Shown: positions 8,065 through 15,592 of the stretch, piece by piece
How the letters are laid out: every line of letters begins with the position of its first letter
Numbering within the stretch: position 1 is the stretch's first letter
Assembly: GCF_000373985.1 (NCBI RefSeq)
Contig: NZ_KB893106.1
Span: 171-25,404 of the forward strand
Direction of reading: 5' to 3'
Source of the DNA: Desulfobacter curvatus DSM 3379
Lineage (GTDB): Bacteria; Desulfobacterota; Desulfobacteria; Desulfobacterales; Desulfobacteraceae
DNA length: 25,234 nt
The notes under the pieces: model-generated
What the model saw: the letters and a program-made list of their open reading frames with translations, nothing else
Database searches by the model: none
What the model was told of the DNA's origin: nothing
Position numbers and translations under genes: made by a program

Positions 8065-10671
8065 ATGAATGAACACAAAAAAATACAGTTAAAAGACTAC
8101 CGGCCCTTTGAATTCATTGTTGACCATGTTGACCTGATCTTTGACATCCGGGATGACCATACCCGGGTGACATCCAAACTTAAAATGAGAAAAGATCCGG
8201 CCTGGGCAGACGAGACAACGCCTTTGATCCTGAACAAAGGAAAGTTTGACATTGTTTCCGTGGTTGCCGGGGACATGGTGCTTTTGCCCAATGAATACAA
8301 AAGTGACGATGAAACCTTTACCCTCGCGGCCACCCCGGATGTTTTTGAGCTTGAAATCACAAACATTCTTAAGCCGGATGAAAATACAGCTTTAGAAGGC
8401 TTATACCGTTCAGGCAAAATTTTATGCACCCAGTGTGAGGCCCAGGGATTCCGCAACATTACGCCCTACCCTGACCGGCCCGATGTGATGGCCCCTTTTT
8501 CCTGTACTATTGTGGCGGACAAAACCCGCTACCCTGTGCTTTTATCCAACGGCAACCCCGTAAAATCCGGAGATCTTGACAACAACCGCCACTTTGCTGT
8601 CTGGGAAGATCCTTTTAAAAAACCCTGCTATCTTTTTGCCCTGGTGGCAGGGGATCTTGCCGTATTGGAAGACCGGTTCACAACAGCATCCGGCAAGGAT
8701 GTGGCCCTTAAAATTTACTCTGAAAAAGAGAACATCACCCTTTGCAGCCATGCCATGACTTCCTTGAAACAGGCCATGGCATGGGATGAAAAACGGTTTG
8801 GCCGGGAATATGACCTGGACTTGTACCAGATCGTGGCCATCAACGATTTTAATGCAGGCGCCATGGAAAACAAGGGCCTGAACATATTTAACGCCAAATA
8901 TGTGCTGGCAGATCCCCAAACAGCCACCGACGATGATTTCATGGGCATCCAGGGCGTTATTGCCCACGAATATTTCCACAACTGGACCGGCAACCGGATC
9001 ACCCTGAAAAACTGGTTCCAGCTCAGCCTCAAAGAAGGGCTTACTGTGTTCCGGGACCAGGAATTTTCATCGGACATGAACTCACGGCCGGTGAAGCGCA
9101 TCAGTGATGTGAAAAACCTTATGGCGGCACAGTTTCCCGAGGACGGCGGCCCCATGACCCATCCGGTACGGCCGGACTCATACATCAAAATGGATAACTT
9201 TTACACCATGACCGTGTATGAAAAAGGGGCTGAAGTGATCCGCATGATCTATCAGCTTTTAGGACAGGACCTGTTCAGAAAAGGCATGGATCTCTATTTT
9301 GAAAAATTTGACGGCATGGCCGTCACTCTTGAGGATTTTGTCGGTGTTATGGCAAAGGTGTCCGGCCGTAACCTGGATCAATTCTTCCTGTGGTACACCC
9401 AGTCCGGCACACCGGAAGTATCCATGGCCCGCCAATATGATGAAAAAACCGGCACCCTGGCTTTAACCTTCACCCAGGCCACATCCCCGGATAGAAATCA
9501 GTCCGAGAAAAAACCCTTTCACATCCCTGTTCGGATCTCTTTGATCGACAAAGCCGGGGAAACCGTCAAACAAGACGCCCTTTATGAACTGACAAAGGAA
9601 ACCGACACCTTAAAATTTGAACATGTATCTGCCGATACCTACCCGTCCGTATTCCGGGAATTTACGGCCCCTGTCCGCCTGACCACGGACTTTTCAGATC
9701 AGGACATTGCCTTTCTCATGGCCCGGGATACCGATCCATTTAACCAATGGCGCGCCGCCCAGACCCTGTTCATCAATGAGATAAAAAATCTGGTGACGGC
9801 TATCCAGGCCAACAAACCCATGGGTGTATCATCAGGACTTGTTAATGCCTTTTCCCTGGCCCTTGCGGATAAGGACAAAGACAGGGCGTTTCTTTCCAAG
9901 GCCCTTGCCCTGCCCCTGGAAACAGAAATAAAGGATCATTTTGAGATCATTGATGTTGAGGCCATTCACCAGGCAAGAACCTTTTTGAAGCAAACCCTGG
10001 CCGAAGAACTGGCTTCAGAATTTAAAACCGTATATGACATCTGCAGTTCCGCTAACCCTGATGATATTTCAGGTCCGGCCATGGCGGACAGAAGTCTTAA
10101 AAATCTTTGTCTTTCCTACCTCGGTTGCCTGGCGGATAAAGATATTCAGAATCTTGTGCAAAAACAATTTGAAAACCCCGGCAACATGACGGATGAATTT
10201 GCCGCTTTCAAAATCCTGAGCCATATGAATCCAAACGTGCGTGATAAGGCATGCCAGGCGTTCTATGACAAATGGCAGGCCCGGACTCTGGTGATTGACA
10301 AATGGTTTTCCGTCCAGGCTCAGTCCAGCATAGAAGACACCTTAGACCAGGTAAAAATACTGACCGAACACAAAGATTTTACCATGGCCAATCCCAACAA
10401 GGTCCGGGCACTCATATTTGCCTTTGCCATGAACAATCCCATACACTTTCACAGGGATGACGGACAGGGCTATGAATTTGTGGCCGAACGGATTCTGGCG
10501 CTGGATAAAATCAACCATCAGACAGCGGCACGGCTTTGCGCATGTTTCAATCTATGGAAACGCTATGATGGAAACAGACAGGCGATGATGAAAAAGCAAC
10601 TTGAAACCATGGCCGGGCAAAAAGAGTTGTCGAGAAATTTATATGAAATCGTATCCCGGGCGTTAGAATAA
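8065..10671 (+). CDS. pepN: Aminopeptidase N (M1 zinc metallopeptidase)
   Basis: The product from ATG 8065 has 868 residues, the usual length for PepN. It removes N-terminal residues from peptides in the cytoplasm. The exopeptidase motif GAMEN is at residues 265-269. The zinc motif HEYFHNWTGNR has H301, E302 and H305, and the third ligand E324 lies in LKEGLTVF. A VYEKGAEVIRM segment carries the transition-state tyrosine. The PepN-specific beta-rich domain and long helical C-terminal domain follow. An in-frame ATG at 8032 exists, but similarity to PepN N-termini begins at MNEHKKIQLKDYRPFEF, so I use 8065. Neither start has a clear Shine-Dalgarno. No frameshift is visible. A hairpin follows 14 bases after the stop. 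Confidence 0.95.
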   Translation: MNEHKKIQLKDYRPFEFIVDHVDLIFDIRDDHTRVTSKLKMRKDPAWADETTPLILNKGKFDIVSVVAGDMVLLPNEYKSDDETFTLAATPDVFELEITNILKPDENTALEGLYRSGKILCTQCEAQGFRNITPYPDRPDVMAPFSCTIVADKTRYPVLLSNGNPVKSGDLDNNRHFAVWEDPFKKPCYLFALVAGDLAVLEDRFTTASGKDVALKIYSEKENITLCSHAMTSLKQAMAWDEKRFGREYDLDLYQIVAINDFNAGAMENKGLNIFNAKYVLADPQTATDDDFMGIQGVIAHEYFHNWTGNRITLKNWFQLSLKEGLTVFRDQEFSSDMNSRPVKRISDVKNLMAAQFPEDGGPMTHPVRPDSYIKMDNFYTMTVYEKGAEVIRMIYQLLGQDLFRKGMDLYFEKFDGMAVTLEDFVGVMAKVSGRNLDQFFLWYTQSGTPEVSMARQYDEKTGTLALTFTQATSPDRNQSEKKPFHIPVRISLIDKAGETVKQDALYELTKETDTLKFEHVSADTYPSVFREFTAPVRLTTDFSDQDIAFLMARDTDPFNQWRAAQTLFINEIKNLVTAIQANKPMGVSSGLVNAFSLALADKDKDRAFLSKALALPLETEIKDHFEIIDVEAIHQARTFLKQTLAEELASEFKTVYDICSSANPDDISGPAMADRSLKNLCLSYLGCLADKDIQNLVQKQFENPGNMTDEFAAFKILSHMNPNVRDKACQAFYDKWQARTLVIDKWFSVQAQSSIEDTLDQVKILTEHKDFTMANPNKVRALIFAFAMNNPIHFHRDDGQGYEFVAERILALDKINHQTAARLCACFNLWKRYDGNRQAMMKKQLETMAGQKELSRNLYEIVSRALE

Positions 10672-10684
10672 TCCCATGGACGAA

Positions 10685-10708
10685 GCCCCGCAGCGTAAAC
10701 TGCGGGGC
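10685..10708. terminator. Bidirectional-type hairpin between convergent pepN and epimerase
   Basis: GCCCCGCAG (10685-10693) pairs perfectly with CTGCGGGGC (10700-10708) across a six-base CGTAAA loop. It lies between the pepN stop (10671) and the stop of the minus-strand epimerase (10715). A strong U-tract is absent on either strand, so termination efficiency is uncertain, but its position fits a shared terminator. Confidence 0.65.
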
Positions 10709-10714
10709 ATCATT

Positions 10715-11719
10715 TCAGGCATAGTATTCTCTATACCAGTCCACAAAGTTTTGTATCCCCTGTTTTACAGATGTTTCCGGCTTAAACCCGGTGGCGGCGA
10801 TAAGGTCATCCACATCAGCCCAGGTGGCGGGCACATCACCGGCCTGCATGGGCAAATAGTCAATTTTTGCCTTTTTGCCCAGAGCATCTTCAATGGCGTG
10901 GACAAAGTCCATCAACGGCACAGGTTCATTATTACCAATATTATAGATCCTGTAAGGCACACACGATCTTGAAGGAACAGGATTTTTCCCGCTCCATTCC
11001 GGATCCGGCTCAGGGATATTGTTCATCACCCGGACCACCCCTTCCACAATATCGTCAATATAAGTAAAATCCCGTTGCATCTCACCGTCGTTAAACACCT
11101 TGATGGGTTCATCGGCCAACATGGCTTTGGTGAACAGAAACAGTGCCATGTCAGGCCGCCCCCAGGGACCATACACCGTAAAAAACCGCAAGCCTGTTGC
11201 CGGCAGATTGTACAGATAGCTGTAAGTATGGGCCATGAGTTCATTGGCTTTTTTGGAAGCCGCATACAAGCTGACCGGGTGATCCACATTATGGCGGACC
11301 GAAAAAGGCATATGGGTATTGAGCCCATACACTGAACTTGACGACGCAAACACAAGATGCTTTACCCCGCCATGGCGGCAGCCTTCAAGGATATTGCCAA
11401 ATCCCACCAGATTGGAATCCACATAGGAGGCCGGATTTTCAATGCTGTACCGCACCCCTGCCTGGGCCGCCAGATTCACTACGCAATCAAAAGCATTTTC
11501 CTCAAACAATTTTGCCATATTGGGCCGGTCCGCAAGATCCAGGAGAATAAATTTGAAATCCGGATCCCCGGACAAACGCGCCAGCCGATCTTTTTTCAGA
11601 TTCACATCATAATAATCGTTAAGATTATCAATCCCCCAAACACGGTGGCCGTCATTCAACAGCCGTAAAGCAAGTGTAGACCCAATAAACCCGGCGGCAC
11701 CGGTGATCAATATATTCAT
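10715..11719 (-). CDS. UDP-glucuronate 4-epimerase (extended SDR)
   Basis: From ATG 11719, preceded by AAAGGA, the product is 334 residues. It interconverts UDP-glucuronate and UDP-galacturonate with bound NAD. The Rossmann motif GAAGFIGS is at 7-14, DNLNDYYD at 31-38, and ASSSSVYG at 125-132. The catalytic Y152-x3-K156 lies in SLYAASKKANELMAHTYS. The LRFFTVYGPWGRPDMA segment is typical of the CapI/GAE-like UDP-glucuronate epimerase group rather than GalE. A TTG two codons upstream is not needed. It works directly downstream of the ugd product, supplying galacturonate for LPS or exopolysaccharide. The gene stands alone here. Confidence 0.92.
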   Translation of the reverse strand: MNILITGAAGFIGSTLALRLLNDGHRVWGIDNLNDYYDVNLKKDRLARLSGDPDFKFILLDLADRPNMAKLFEENAFDCVVNLAAQAGVRYSIENPASYVDSNLVGFGNILEGCRHGGVKHLVFASSSSVYGLNTHMPFSVRHNVDHPVSLYAASKKANELMAHTYSYLYNLPATGLRFFTVYGPWGRPDMALFLFTKAMLADEPIKVFNDGEMQRDFTYIDDIVEGVVRVMNNIPEPDPEWSGKNPVPSRSCVPYRIYNIGNNEPVPLMDFVHAIEDALGKKAKIDYLPMQAGDVPATWADVDDLIAATGFKPETSVKQGIQNFVDWYREYYA

Positions 11720-11827
11720 CTTCAATCCTTTAAACTAAAAATATAAAGTCAAAAAAACCTCGATTCTTTTTGCCCATATTCGACTATAGGTCAACCCGGA
11801 TAAGCCGGAAGGCCTTGTTTGTCTATT

Positions 11828-11972
11828 TAGTGCCCGACCGAAAACCGTAAATTTTGCCGATTACGGCGTTGGTCTGAAATTTTAATCCTCAAAATACTCC
11901 ATGTATTCCTCCGGTTAAAATTTCAGTCCGCCTTGTACGCAACAAAATTTTCAGGTTTTCGTCCAGACACTA
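11828..11972. repeat. 145-bp imperfect palindromic element, MITE/REP-like
   Basis: The element is bounded by TAGTG (11828) and CACTA (to 11972) and folds back on itself. Matching blocks are CGAAAACC 11839-11846 with GGTTTTCG 11954-11961, AAATTTTG 11849-11856 with CAAAATTT 11943-11950, and a perfect 12-bp CTGAAATTTTAA 11874-11885 with its complement 11915-11926. The apex also pairs AATAC with GTATT. It contains no gene of normal size. Its shape suggests a small non-autonomous mobile repeat or a structured RNA; I have a general impression that similar sequences recur in Desulfobacterales genomes, but no second copy is in this window. Confidence 0.65.
11882..11902 (-). CDS. Six-codon micro-ORF with strong Shine-Dalgarno at the palindrome apex (speculative)
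   Basis: On the minus strand GGAGG (11908-11912) is followed after five bases by ATG at 11900-11902 and codons for MEYFED, then TAA at 11882-11884. The ribosome site and spacing are as good as those of real genes nearby. It lies in the apex of the 145-bp palindrome. It could be a leader peptide, a ribosome-loading site, or a coincidence. There is no protein-level evidence. Confidence 0.25.
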   Translation of the reverse strand: MEYFED

Positions 11973-12047
11973 TTTACTCAAGTTTAAGAGTTGTACCACG
12001 ATCAGATATTTGTGACAAATCAAGGGATACAATAGAAACAAAATTTA

Positions 12048-12080
12048 GGGAGGTCTAAAGCCCCTCCCACTTTGTTTTTA
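12048..12080 (+). terminator. Orphan terminator-like hairpin in a divergent intergenic region
   Basis: GGGAGG (12048-12053) pairs with CCTCCC (12063-12068) over a nine-base loop, followed by ACTTTGTTTTTA. Flanking A-rich and T-rich sequence (AAACAAA on the left, TTTGTTT on the right) lengthens the stem imperfectly. No plus-strand gene ends nearby: the previous gene is on the minus strand and starts at 11719. A short unannotated plus-strand transcript could end here. Confidence 0.5.
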
Positions 12081-12158
12081 TGCACCCCTTTCACGGCCTG
12101 TTCCCAAGTACTTGGCAAATCATCACTAAAACCGATTTATTTTGCTCTATATATACCC

Positions 12159-12164
12159 TATACT
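12159..12164 (+). promoter_or_regulatory. Possible -10 element upstream of uspA
   Basis: TATACT at 12159-12164 matches five of six -10 positions. The hexamer 17 bp upstream, TTTATT, is a poor -35. The segment is AT-rich with TATATATA just before. This is the best candidate in the 600-bp gap before the usp gene, but it is weak. Confidence 0.25.
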
Positions 12165-12317
12165 AAAAACAGATGATCTCTTATCTGTTATGCTTTTTCT
12201 TGCAGGAGTGGTGACGTGACCGACTGTTTCCGCCCAATGGATTTAATTCATAAGACATCGGCTTTGACCGGACCTCAAAACCCACCAGTGCCGGGCAAAG
12301 ACCAGAGAGGAGAAGAT

Positions 12318-12740
12318 ATGAAATTTAAAAAAATCCTTAACCCCGTGGATGGTTCAGAACATTCCAGACGCTCCACCCAATATTCCATTGAATTGGCAAA
12401 GCAATTCGATTCAAAAATCATCTTACTTCACTGCCACGCCAGATTCCCTGTTGTCCTGGCCGAACCGCATTTCCAGGATGCCATCAATAAAATCTTAAAA
12501 AGTTCCGAGGAACTGATCAAGCCTTTTGAAGAGTTGTTGGAAGACAGTGGCGTTGACTATGAAATCCGGATTCTGGAAGGCTCCCCGGGCATGAATATCG
12601 ACACGGTAGTAAACATTGAAAAAATAGATTTGATTGTCATGGGGTCCAGGGGGGTCAGTAATCTTGAAGGGCTTTTTCTTGGGTCAGTGGCCCACCAGGT
12701 CCTTCATAAAGTTGAATGCCCGGTATTTATCATAAAATAA
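12318..12740 (+). CDS. Universal stress protein, UspA family (ATP-binding type)
   Basis: ATG 12318 gives 140 residues, the normal single-domain Usp length, and is preceded by GAGAGGAG (12305-12312). A GTG at 12216 with an AGGAG-like site would add 34 residues lacking family similarity, so I reject it as the main start. KKILNPVDGSEHS (residues 4-16) is the first strand and ATP-contacting Asp. The C-terminal motif GSRGVSNLEGLFLGS fits G-x2-G-x9-G-S (G109, G112, G122, S123), the nucleotide-binding signature. Usp proteins are cytoplasmic and induced by growth arrest and stress; partners are unknown. It converges on pspF, 32 bases away. Confidence 0.9.
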   Translation: MKFKKILNPVDGSEHSRRSTQYSIELAKQFDSKIILLHCHARFPVVLAEPHFQDAINKILKSSEELIKPFEELLEDSGVDYEIRILEGSPGMNIDTVVNIEKIDLIVMGSRGVSNLEGLFLGSVAHQVLHKVECPVFIIK

Positions 12741-12772
12741 TAACCAACTGGACTTACAGCTGAAAATGTGGA

Positions 12773-13828
12773 TTACATCCCATGCTTTTTTTTCAGACCC
12801 CGGAACTGGTCATAGGATATCCCAAGGTCTGCTGCGGCCTGTTTCTGGTTGAACCGGGCCGCAGTCAGGGCCTGGGATAAGCGGAAGCGTTCAAGGGCAA
12901 GTACTGCCTTTTTCAGCGGCAGCTCAACCAGTTCCGACAATACCGTTTCAGTGTCCTTGATTGACGTTTTGCCTGCAGACAAAGCGCCTGTTCGGTTTTC
13001 AGTCTGTTCGATTGACGGGATTCCAGGTCCGGGCAGGGGGCCGTATGGCGATGAAAACGGTGAAAAATCAATCCGGGTAACAACCGGTCCGTTTGTTTTA
13101 TACACAGCACGCTCCACCACATTTTTCAATTCCCGGACATTACCGGGCCACAGATGGGATTCAAGATCCCGGGCCGCTTTTTTACCAAATTCCGGCACCT
13201 GATCAAACCCCAGCTCAAAAGCCATGCGTCCGGCAAAATGATTGGCAAGCAGCATGACATCCCCCTTGCGTACCCGCAGCGGTGGGACATAAATCACCTC
13301 AAAGGAGAGACGGTCCAAAAGATCCTGTTTAAAAAGACCACGCCGGGCCATTTGGGCCAAATCCACGTTGGCAGCCCCCACGATGCGAACATCGGATTGG
13401 ACGGGGTTAACGGCTCCCACCCGTTCAAACCGGCCATATTCCACCACCCGAAGAATCTTTTCCTGAACTTCCATGGGGATATTTCCGATTTCATCCAGAA
13501 ACAGGGTACCGCCGTCGGCCTGTTCAAACCGCCCGATCCGGCGGGCCCCGGCACCGGTAAACGCCCCTTTTTCATATCCGAAAAGCTCGGATTCGATCAG
13601 ACTGGCAGTCAAAGCCGCACAGTTCAACGTAACAAAAGGCCTTTGCCAGCGCCGGGATAAAAAATGCAGTCCTGCGGAAGCCAGTTCCTTTCCCGTGCCG
13701 CGCTCTCCTAAAATCAAAACAGGCCGGTCAATGGGTGCGACCCGGGAAATCTGTTCCTGGAAACTTAAAAACGCTTCAGACTGCCCCAGGGCCCCGGACA
13801 TGTTCACAGGCCCAGTATTGTTATCCAT
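12773..13828 (-). CDS. pspF: PspF, sigma54-dependent activator of the psp operon
   Basis: From ATG 13828 the product is 351 residues. It has no N-terminal receiver or sensor domain and goes straight into the AAA+ domain, as in PspF. Walker A GERGTGKE is at 41-48, the sigma54-contact loop GAFTGA at 88-93, Walker B GGTLFLDE at 106-113, and a WPGNVRELKNVVERAVY segment at 227-243. A Fis-type helix-turn-helix ends the protein (LSQALTAARFNQKQAAADLGIS). The sequence LGQSEAFLSFQEQISRVAPIDRPVL parallels the E. coli PspF start. ATG 13801 and a TTG at 13846, next to a G-tract, are alternative starts; none has a classical Shine-Dalgarno. It is divergent from pspABC, the standard arrangement. PspA binding to the AAA+ domain normally holds it inactive. 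Confidence 0.93.
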   Translation of the reverse strand: MDNNTGPVNMSGALGQSEAFLSFQEQISRVAPIDRPVLILGERGTGKELASAGLHFLSRRWQRPFVTLNCAALTASLIESELFGYEKGAFTGAGARRIGRFEQADGGTLFLDEIGNIPMEVQEKILRVVEYGRFERVGAVNPVQSDVRIVGAANVDLAQMARRGLFKQDLLDRLSFEVIYVPPLRVRKGDVMLLANHFAGRMAFELGFDQVPEFGKKAARDLESHLWPGNVRELKNVVERAVYKTNGPVVTRIDFSPFSSPYGPLPGPGIPSIEQTENRTGALSAGKTSIKDTETVLSELVELPLKKAVLALERFRLSQALTAARFNQKQAAADLGISYDQFRGLKKKHGM

Positions 13829-13849
13829 GGAATCAGTATATGCCAACGT

Positions 13850-13859
13850 CCCCCCCCCC
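13850..13859. repeat. Ten-base homopolymer (C10 on +, G10 on the pspF strand)
   Basis: Ten consecutive cytosines on the plus strand lie 22-31 bases upstream of the pspF ATG and about 33 bases downstream of its putative start of transcription. Such tracts are prone to slipped-strand mispairing. Confidence 0.9.
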
Positions 13860-13898
13860 GAAAAAACAGCAATGGCCAAATCGACCAAATCTTAGCTT

Positions 13899-13904
13899 TT
13901 TATA
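13899..13904 (-). promoter_or_regulatory. Candidate pspF -10 element
   Basis: On the minus strand TATAAA (five of six to consensus) lies 71 bases upstream of the pspF ATG. The -35 at 17-bp spacing is poor (TGGTGA), which fits low constitutive expression. One ACATCAC repeat (13907-13913) falls inside its spacer, so PspF bound there could repress its own gene, as reported for E. coli. Confidence 0.4.
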
Positions 13905-13906
13905 CC

Positions 13907-13945
13907 ACATCACGACCAATGTCACCACTCTAAAAAAAACATCAC
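13907..13945 (+). promoter_or_regulatory. Putative PspF upstream activating sites (two ACATCAC repeats)
   Basis: ACATCAC occurs at 13907-13913 and again at 13939-13945, a spacing of 32 bp or about three helical turns. Relative to the predicted pspA start near 14023 they lie about 80-115 bp upstream, the range expected for PspF enhancer sites. Both are followed by a CAC-rich stretch. The assignment rests on position and duplication, not on a known local consensus. Confidence 0.4.
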
Positions 13946-13954
13946 AAAACGGCA

Positions 13955-13967
13955 CAACCAATTGAAA
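13955..13967 (+). promoter_or_regulatory. Possible IHF-binding site
   Basis: CAACCAATTGAAA matches the inverted IHF consensus YAANNNNTTGATW with one mismatch. It sits between the putative PspF sites and the sigma54 promoter, where IHF bends the DNA in E. coli psp. IHF motifs are loose, so chance is possible. Confidence 0.35.
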
Positions 13968-13996
13968 TTCAAGTCAAACCAAGATCCTGAACTTTG

Positions 13997-14012
13997 TGGC
14001 ACATTTTCTGCT
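13997..14012 (+). promoter_or_regulatory. Sigma54 promoter of pspABC
   Basis: TGGCACATTTTCTGCT carries the diagnostic GG-N10-GC spacing (GG 13998-13999, GC 14010-14011) with TGGCAC as the -24 box and TGCT as the -12 box. Transcription would begin near 14023, leaving a leader of about 54 bases. It lies upstream of pspA and next to the sigma54 activator gene pspF, so the assignment is well supported by context. Confidence 0.85.
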
Positions 14013-14076
14013 CTGATAAAGTTAAGAAAGAACGAAAGCAAAAGAATCCAAGAGACCTATAATAAGGAGAATAAAA

Positions 14077-14757
14077 ATGGGTATTTTTACACGCTTCAGA
14101 GACATTGTATCTTCAAACATTAACGCCATGCTGGACAAGGCCGAAGATCCTGAAAAGATGATCAAGCTCATGATCCGGGAAATGGAAGACACCCTGATCG
14201 AGCTTAAATCATCCTGCGCCGGCGCCATTGCCAATCATAAAAAAGTGGAACGTTTAGGGCAAGAGGCCCGGGACAAGGAGGCGTTCTGGAATGAAAAAGC
14301 TGAACTGGCAGTAACCAAAGGCCGTGATGACCTTGCCCGCCAGGCTCTGATGGAAAAACGCAGGTTCAGCCAACGCCTGGAAGTGGTGGAAACGGAACTT
14401 GTTGACCTTTTAGCTATGGTGGATCAGTACAAAAACGACATCACAGAACTTGAAACCAAGCTGAAATCAGCCCGGGAAAAACAGCGCATGCTGGTCCAGC
14501 GGCATATCCGGGCCCAACATAAGAAACGGGCCAGACAGGAAATCCGAAGGGCTGACTCCACCGAAGTGATCAAAAAATTCGAAGAAATGGAAAATCATAT
14601 TGAGCACATGGAAGCCGAAGCCGATCTCGTTGATTTCGGCAGACGATCCAGCCTTGAAACCGCATTTGATGATCTGGCCGCCGATGAAGAGATCGAAAAT
14701 GAACTCAATGTATTGAAATCCTCCCAATCCGGAACAATTAATGATACAAAATCCTGA
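14077..14757 (+). CDS. pspA: Phage shock protein A (PspA/IM30/Vipp1 family)
   Basis: The 226-residue protein starts MGIFTRFRDIVSSNINAMLDKAEDPEKMI, the classic PspA N-terminus with its amphipathic membrane-binding helix. The rest is nearly all helical coiled coil, rich in Glu, Lys and Arg, consistent with the ESCRT-III-like fold. AAGGAGA lies just upstream. PspA keeps PspF inactive at rest and, under proton-motive-force or membrane stress, assembles on the inner membrane. It is the first gene of a pspABC operon; the gap to pspB is 24 bases. Confidence 0.95.
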   Translation: MGIFTRFRDIVSSNINAMLDKAEDPEKMIKLMIREMEDTLIELKSSCAGAIANHKKVERLGQEARDKEAFWNEKAELAVTKGRDDLARQALMEKRRFSQRLEVVETELVDLLAMVDQYKNDITELETKLKSAREKQRMLVQRHIRAQHKKRARQEIRRADSTEVIKKFEEMENHIEHMEAEADLVDFGRRSSLETAFDDLAADEEIENELNVLKSSQSGTINDTKS

Positions 14758-14781
14758 GCCTGACAATTCCAAAGGAGGTAT

Positions 14782-15027
14782 ATGAAAATCCTATTTATTA
14801 CAATCATCAGTGCCGGCGCATCAATCCTTGCTCTGGTCATCCTGGGAATCATCATCATCGGCATTATCCGGGCAGCCAAAACCGGAGGGCTTTCAAGAAA
14901 TGAGAAAGACGCCCGGGCCGAAGAGACAAGAATGATTCAAGACATATACAATGCCCTGCCAAGAATGGAGGCGAGGGTTGAAGCCCTTGAAACCATACTC
15001 ATCGAACGTGGACACCAAAATCAATAA
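14782..15027 (+). CDS. pspB: Phage shock protein B-like small membrane protein
   Basis: This 81-residue protein has one transmembrane helix (about residues 5-30, rich in Ile and Leu), then a basic, charged region and a helix predicted to coil (ARVEALETILIERG). Length and layout match PspB, which with PspC senses membrane stress and releases PspA from PspF. AAAGGAGG precedes the ATG at ideal spacing. Sequence conservation in PspB is low, so the call relies partly on position between pspA and pspC. Confidence 0.85.
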   Translation: MKILFITIISAGASILALVILGIIIIGIIRAAKTGGLSRNEKDARAEETRMIQDIYNALPRMEARVEALETILIERGHQNQ

Positions 15028-15060
15028 CGGCTGTTTTCAACACGTCTGAAAGGATAAAAA

Positions 15061-15504
15061 ATGAGGTACCATAAAAACCGTTATCACAGGGCAGGTGCAG
15101 GCATGAAGGGGCGGGGAAGATATGGTGGATTCCGCCAGAGAATGGACCGCCTGACCGCAGCCGAAGGCTTTTACCGCTCCCGACGGGGCATCATCTTCGG
15201 CGTTTGCCGAGGCTTGGCGGAACATTTTAACTTCTCAGTATTCTGGACCCGGATTATTGTACTTGTCCTGTTTTTATTCACCGGGTTTTGGCCGGTGGGC
15301 GTCCTTTATTTTGTTGCGGGACTTCTGCTTACCCCTGAGCCTGTCATTCCGCTGGAAAATGCCAGTGATGAAGAATTTTATCAGTCCTATACCCGGTCAA
15401 GATCCTCGGCCATCCAGCGAATTAAAAATAAATTTGACAATATTGACCGCAGGATTCAGCGCATGGAAGATACGGTTACGTCAAAAGAGTTTGATTTTAA
15501 ATAA
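15061..15504 (+). CDS. pspC: Phage shock protein C (PspC domain)
   Basis: The product has 147 residues. A basic tail of about 30 residues precedes the PspC domain (about 36-95): GFYRSRRGIIFGVCRGLAEH, then FWTRIIVLVLF and a hydrophobic GVLYFVAGLLLTPEP. One or two membrane segments span about 62-92. A C-terminal amphipathic helix (about 117-142, IKNKFDNIDRRIQRMEDTV) could coil with PspA or PspB. AAAGGA precedes the start. It completes the operon; no pspD or pspE follows before the terminator. Confidence 0.93.
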   Translation: MRYHKNRYHRAGAGMKGRGRYGGFRQRMDRLTAAEGFYRSRRGIIFGVCRGLAEHFNFSVFWTRIIVLVLFLFTGFWPVGVLYFVAGLLLTPEPVIPLENASDEEFYQSYTRSRSSAIQRIKNKFDNIDRRIQRMEDTVTSKEFDFK

Positions 15505-15560
15505 AAATAATGTTAGGTCAAGGGCGGAACAATAAAACGCATTGTTCTTTTCCTTTTTTT

Positions 15561-15592
15561 CGCCTGCCCGGCAACGGGCAGGCGTTTTTTTT
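15561..15592 (+). terminator. Rho-independent terminator of pspABC
   Basis: CGCCTGCCCG (15561-15570) pairs perfectly with CGGGCAGGCG (15575-15584) across a GCAA tetraloop, followed by eight thymines (15585-15592). It lies about 57 bases after the pspC stop and works only in the plus direction. Confidence 0.95.

Noticed and set aside
10676..10972. 98-codon plus-strand ORF after pepN
   Set aside because: It runs antisense through the UDP-glucuronate epimerase gene, includes the hairpin at 10685-10708, and has no family resemblance.
12216..12317. GTG-initiated 34-residue N-terminal extension of the usp gene
   Set aside because: It has an AGGAG-like site, but the added residues do not resemble Usp proteins and ATG 12318 has a better ribosome site and gives normal length.
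13154..13660. 168-codon ORF opposite pspF
   Set aside because: It is a mirror frame of the conserved AAA+ domain, with no ribosome site or recognisable domain.
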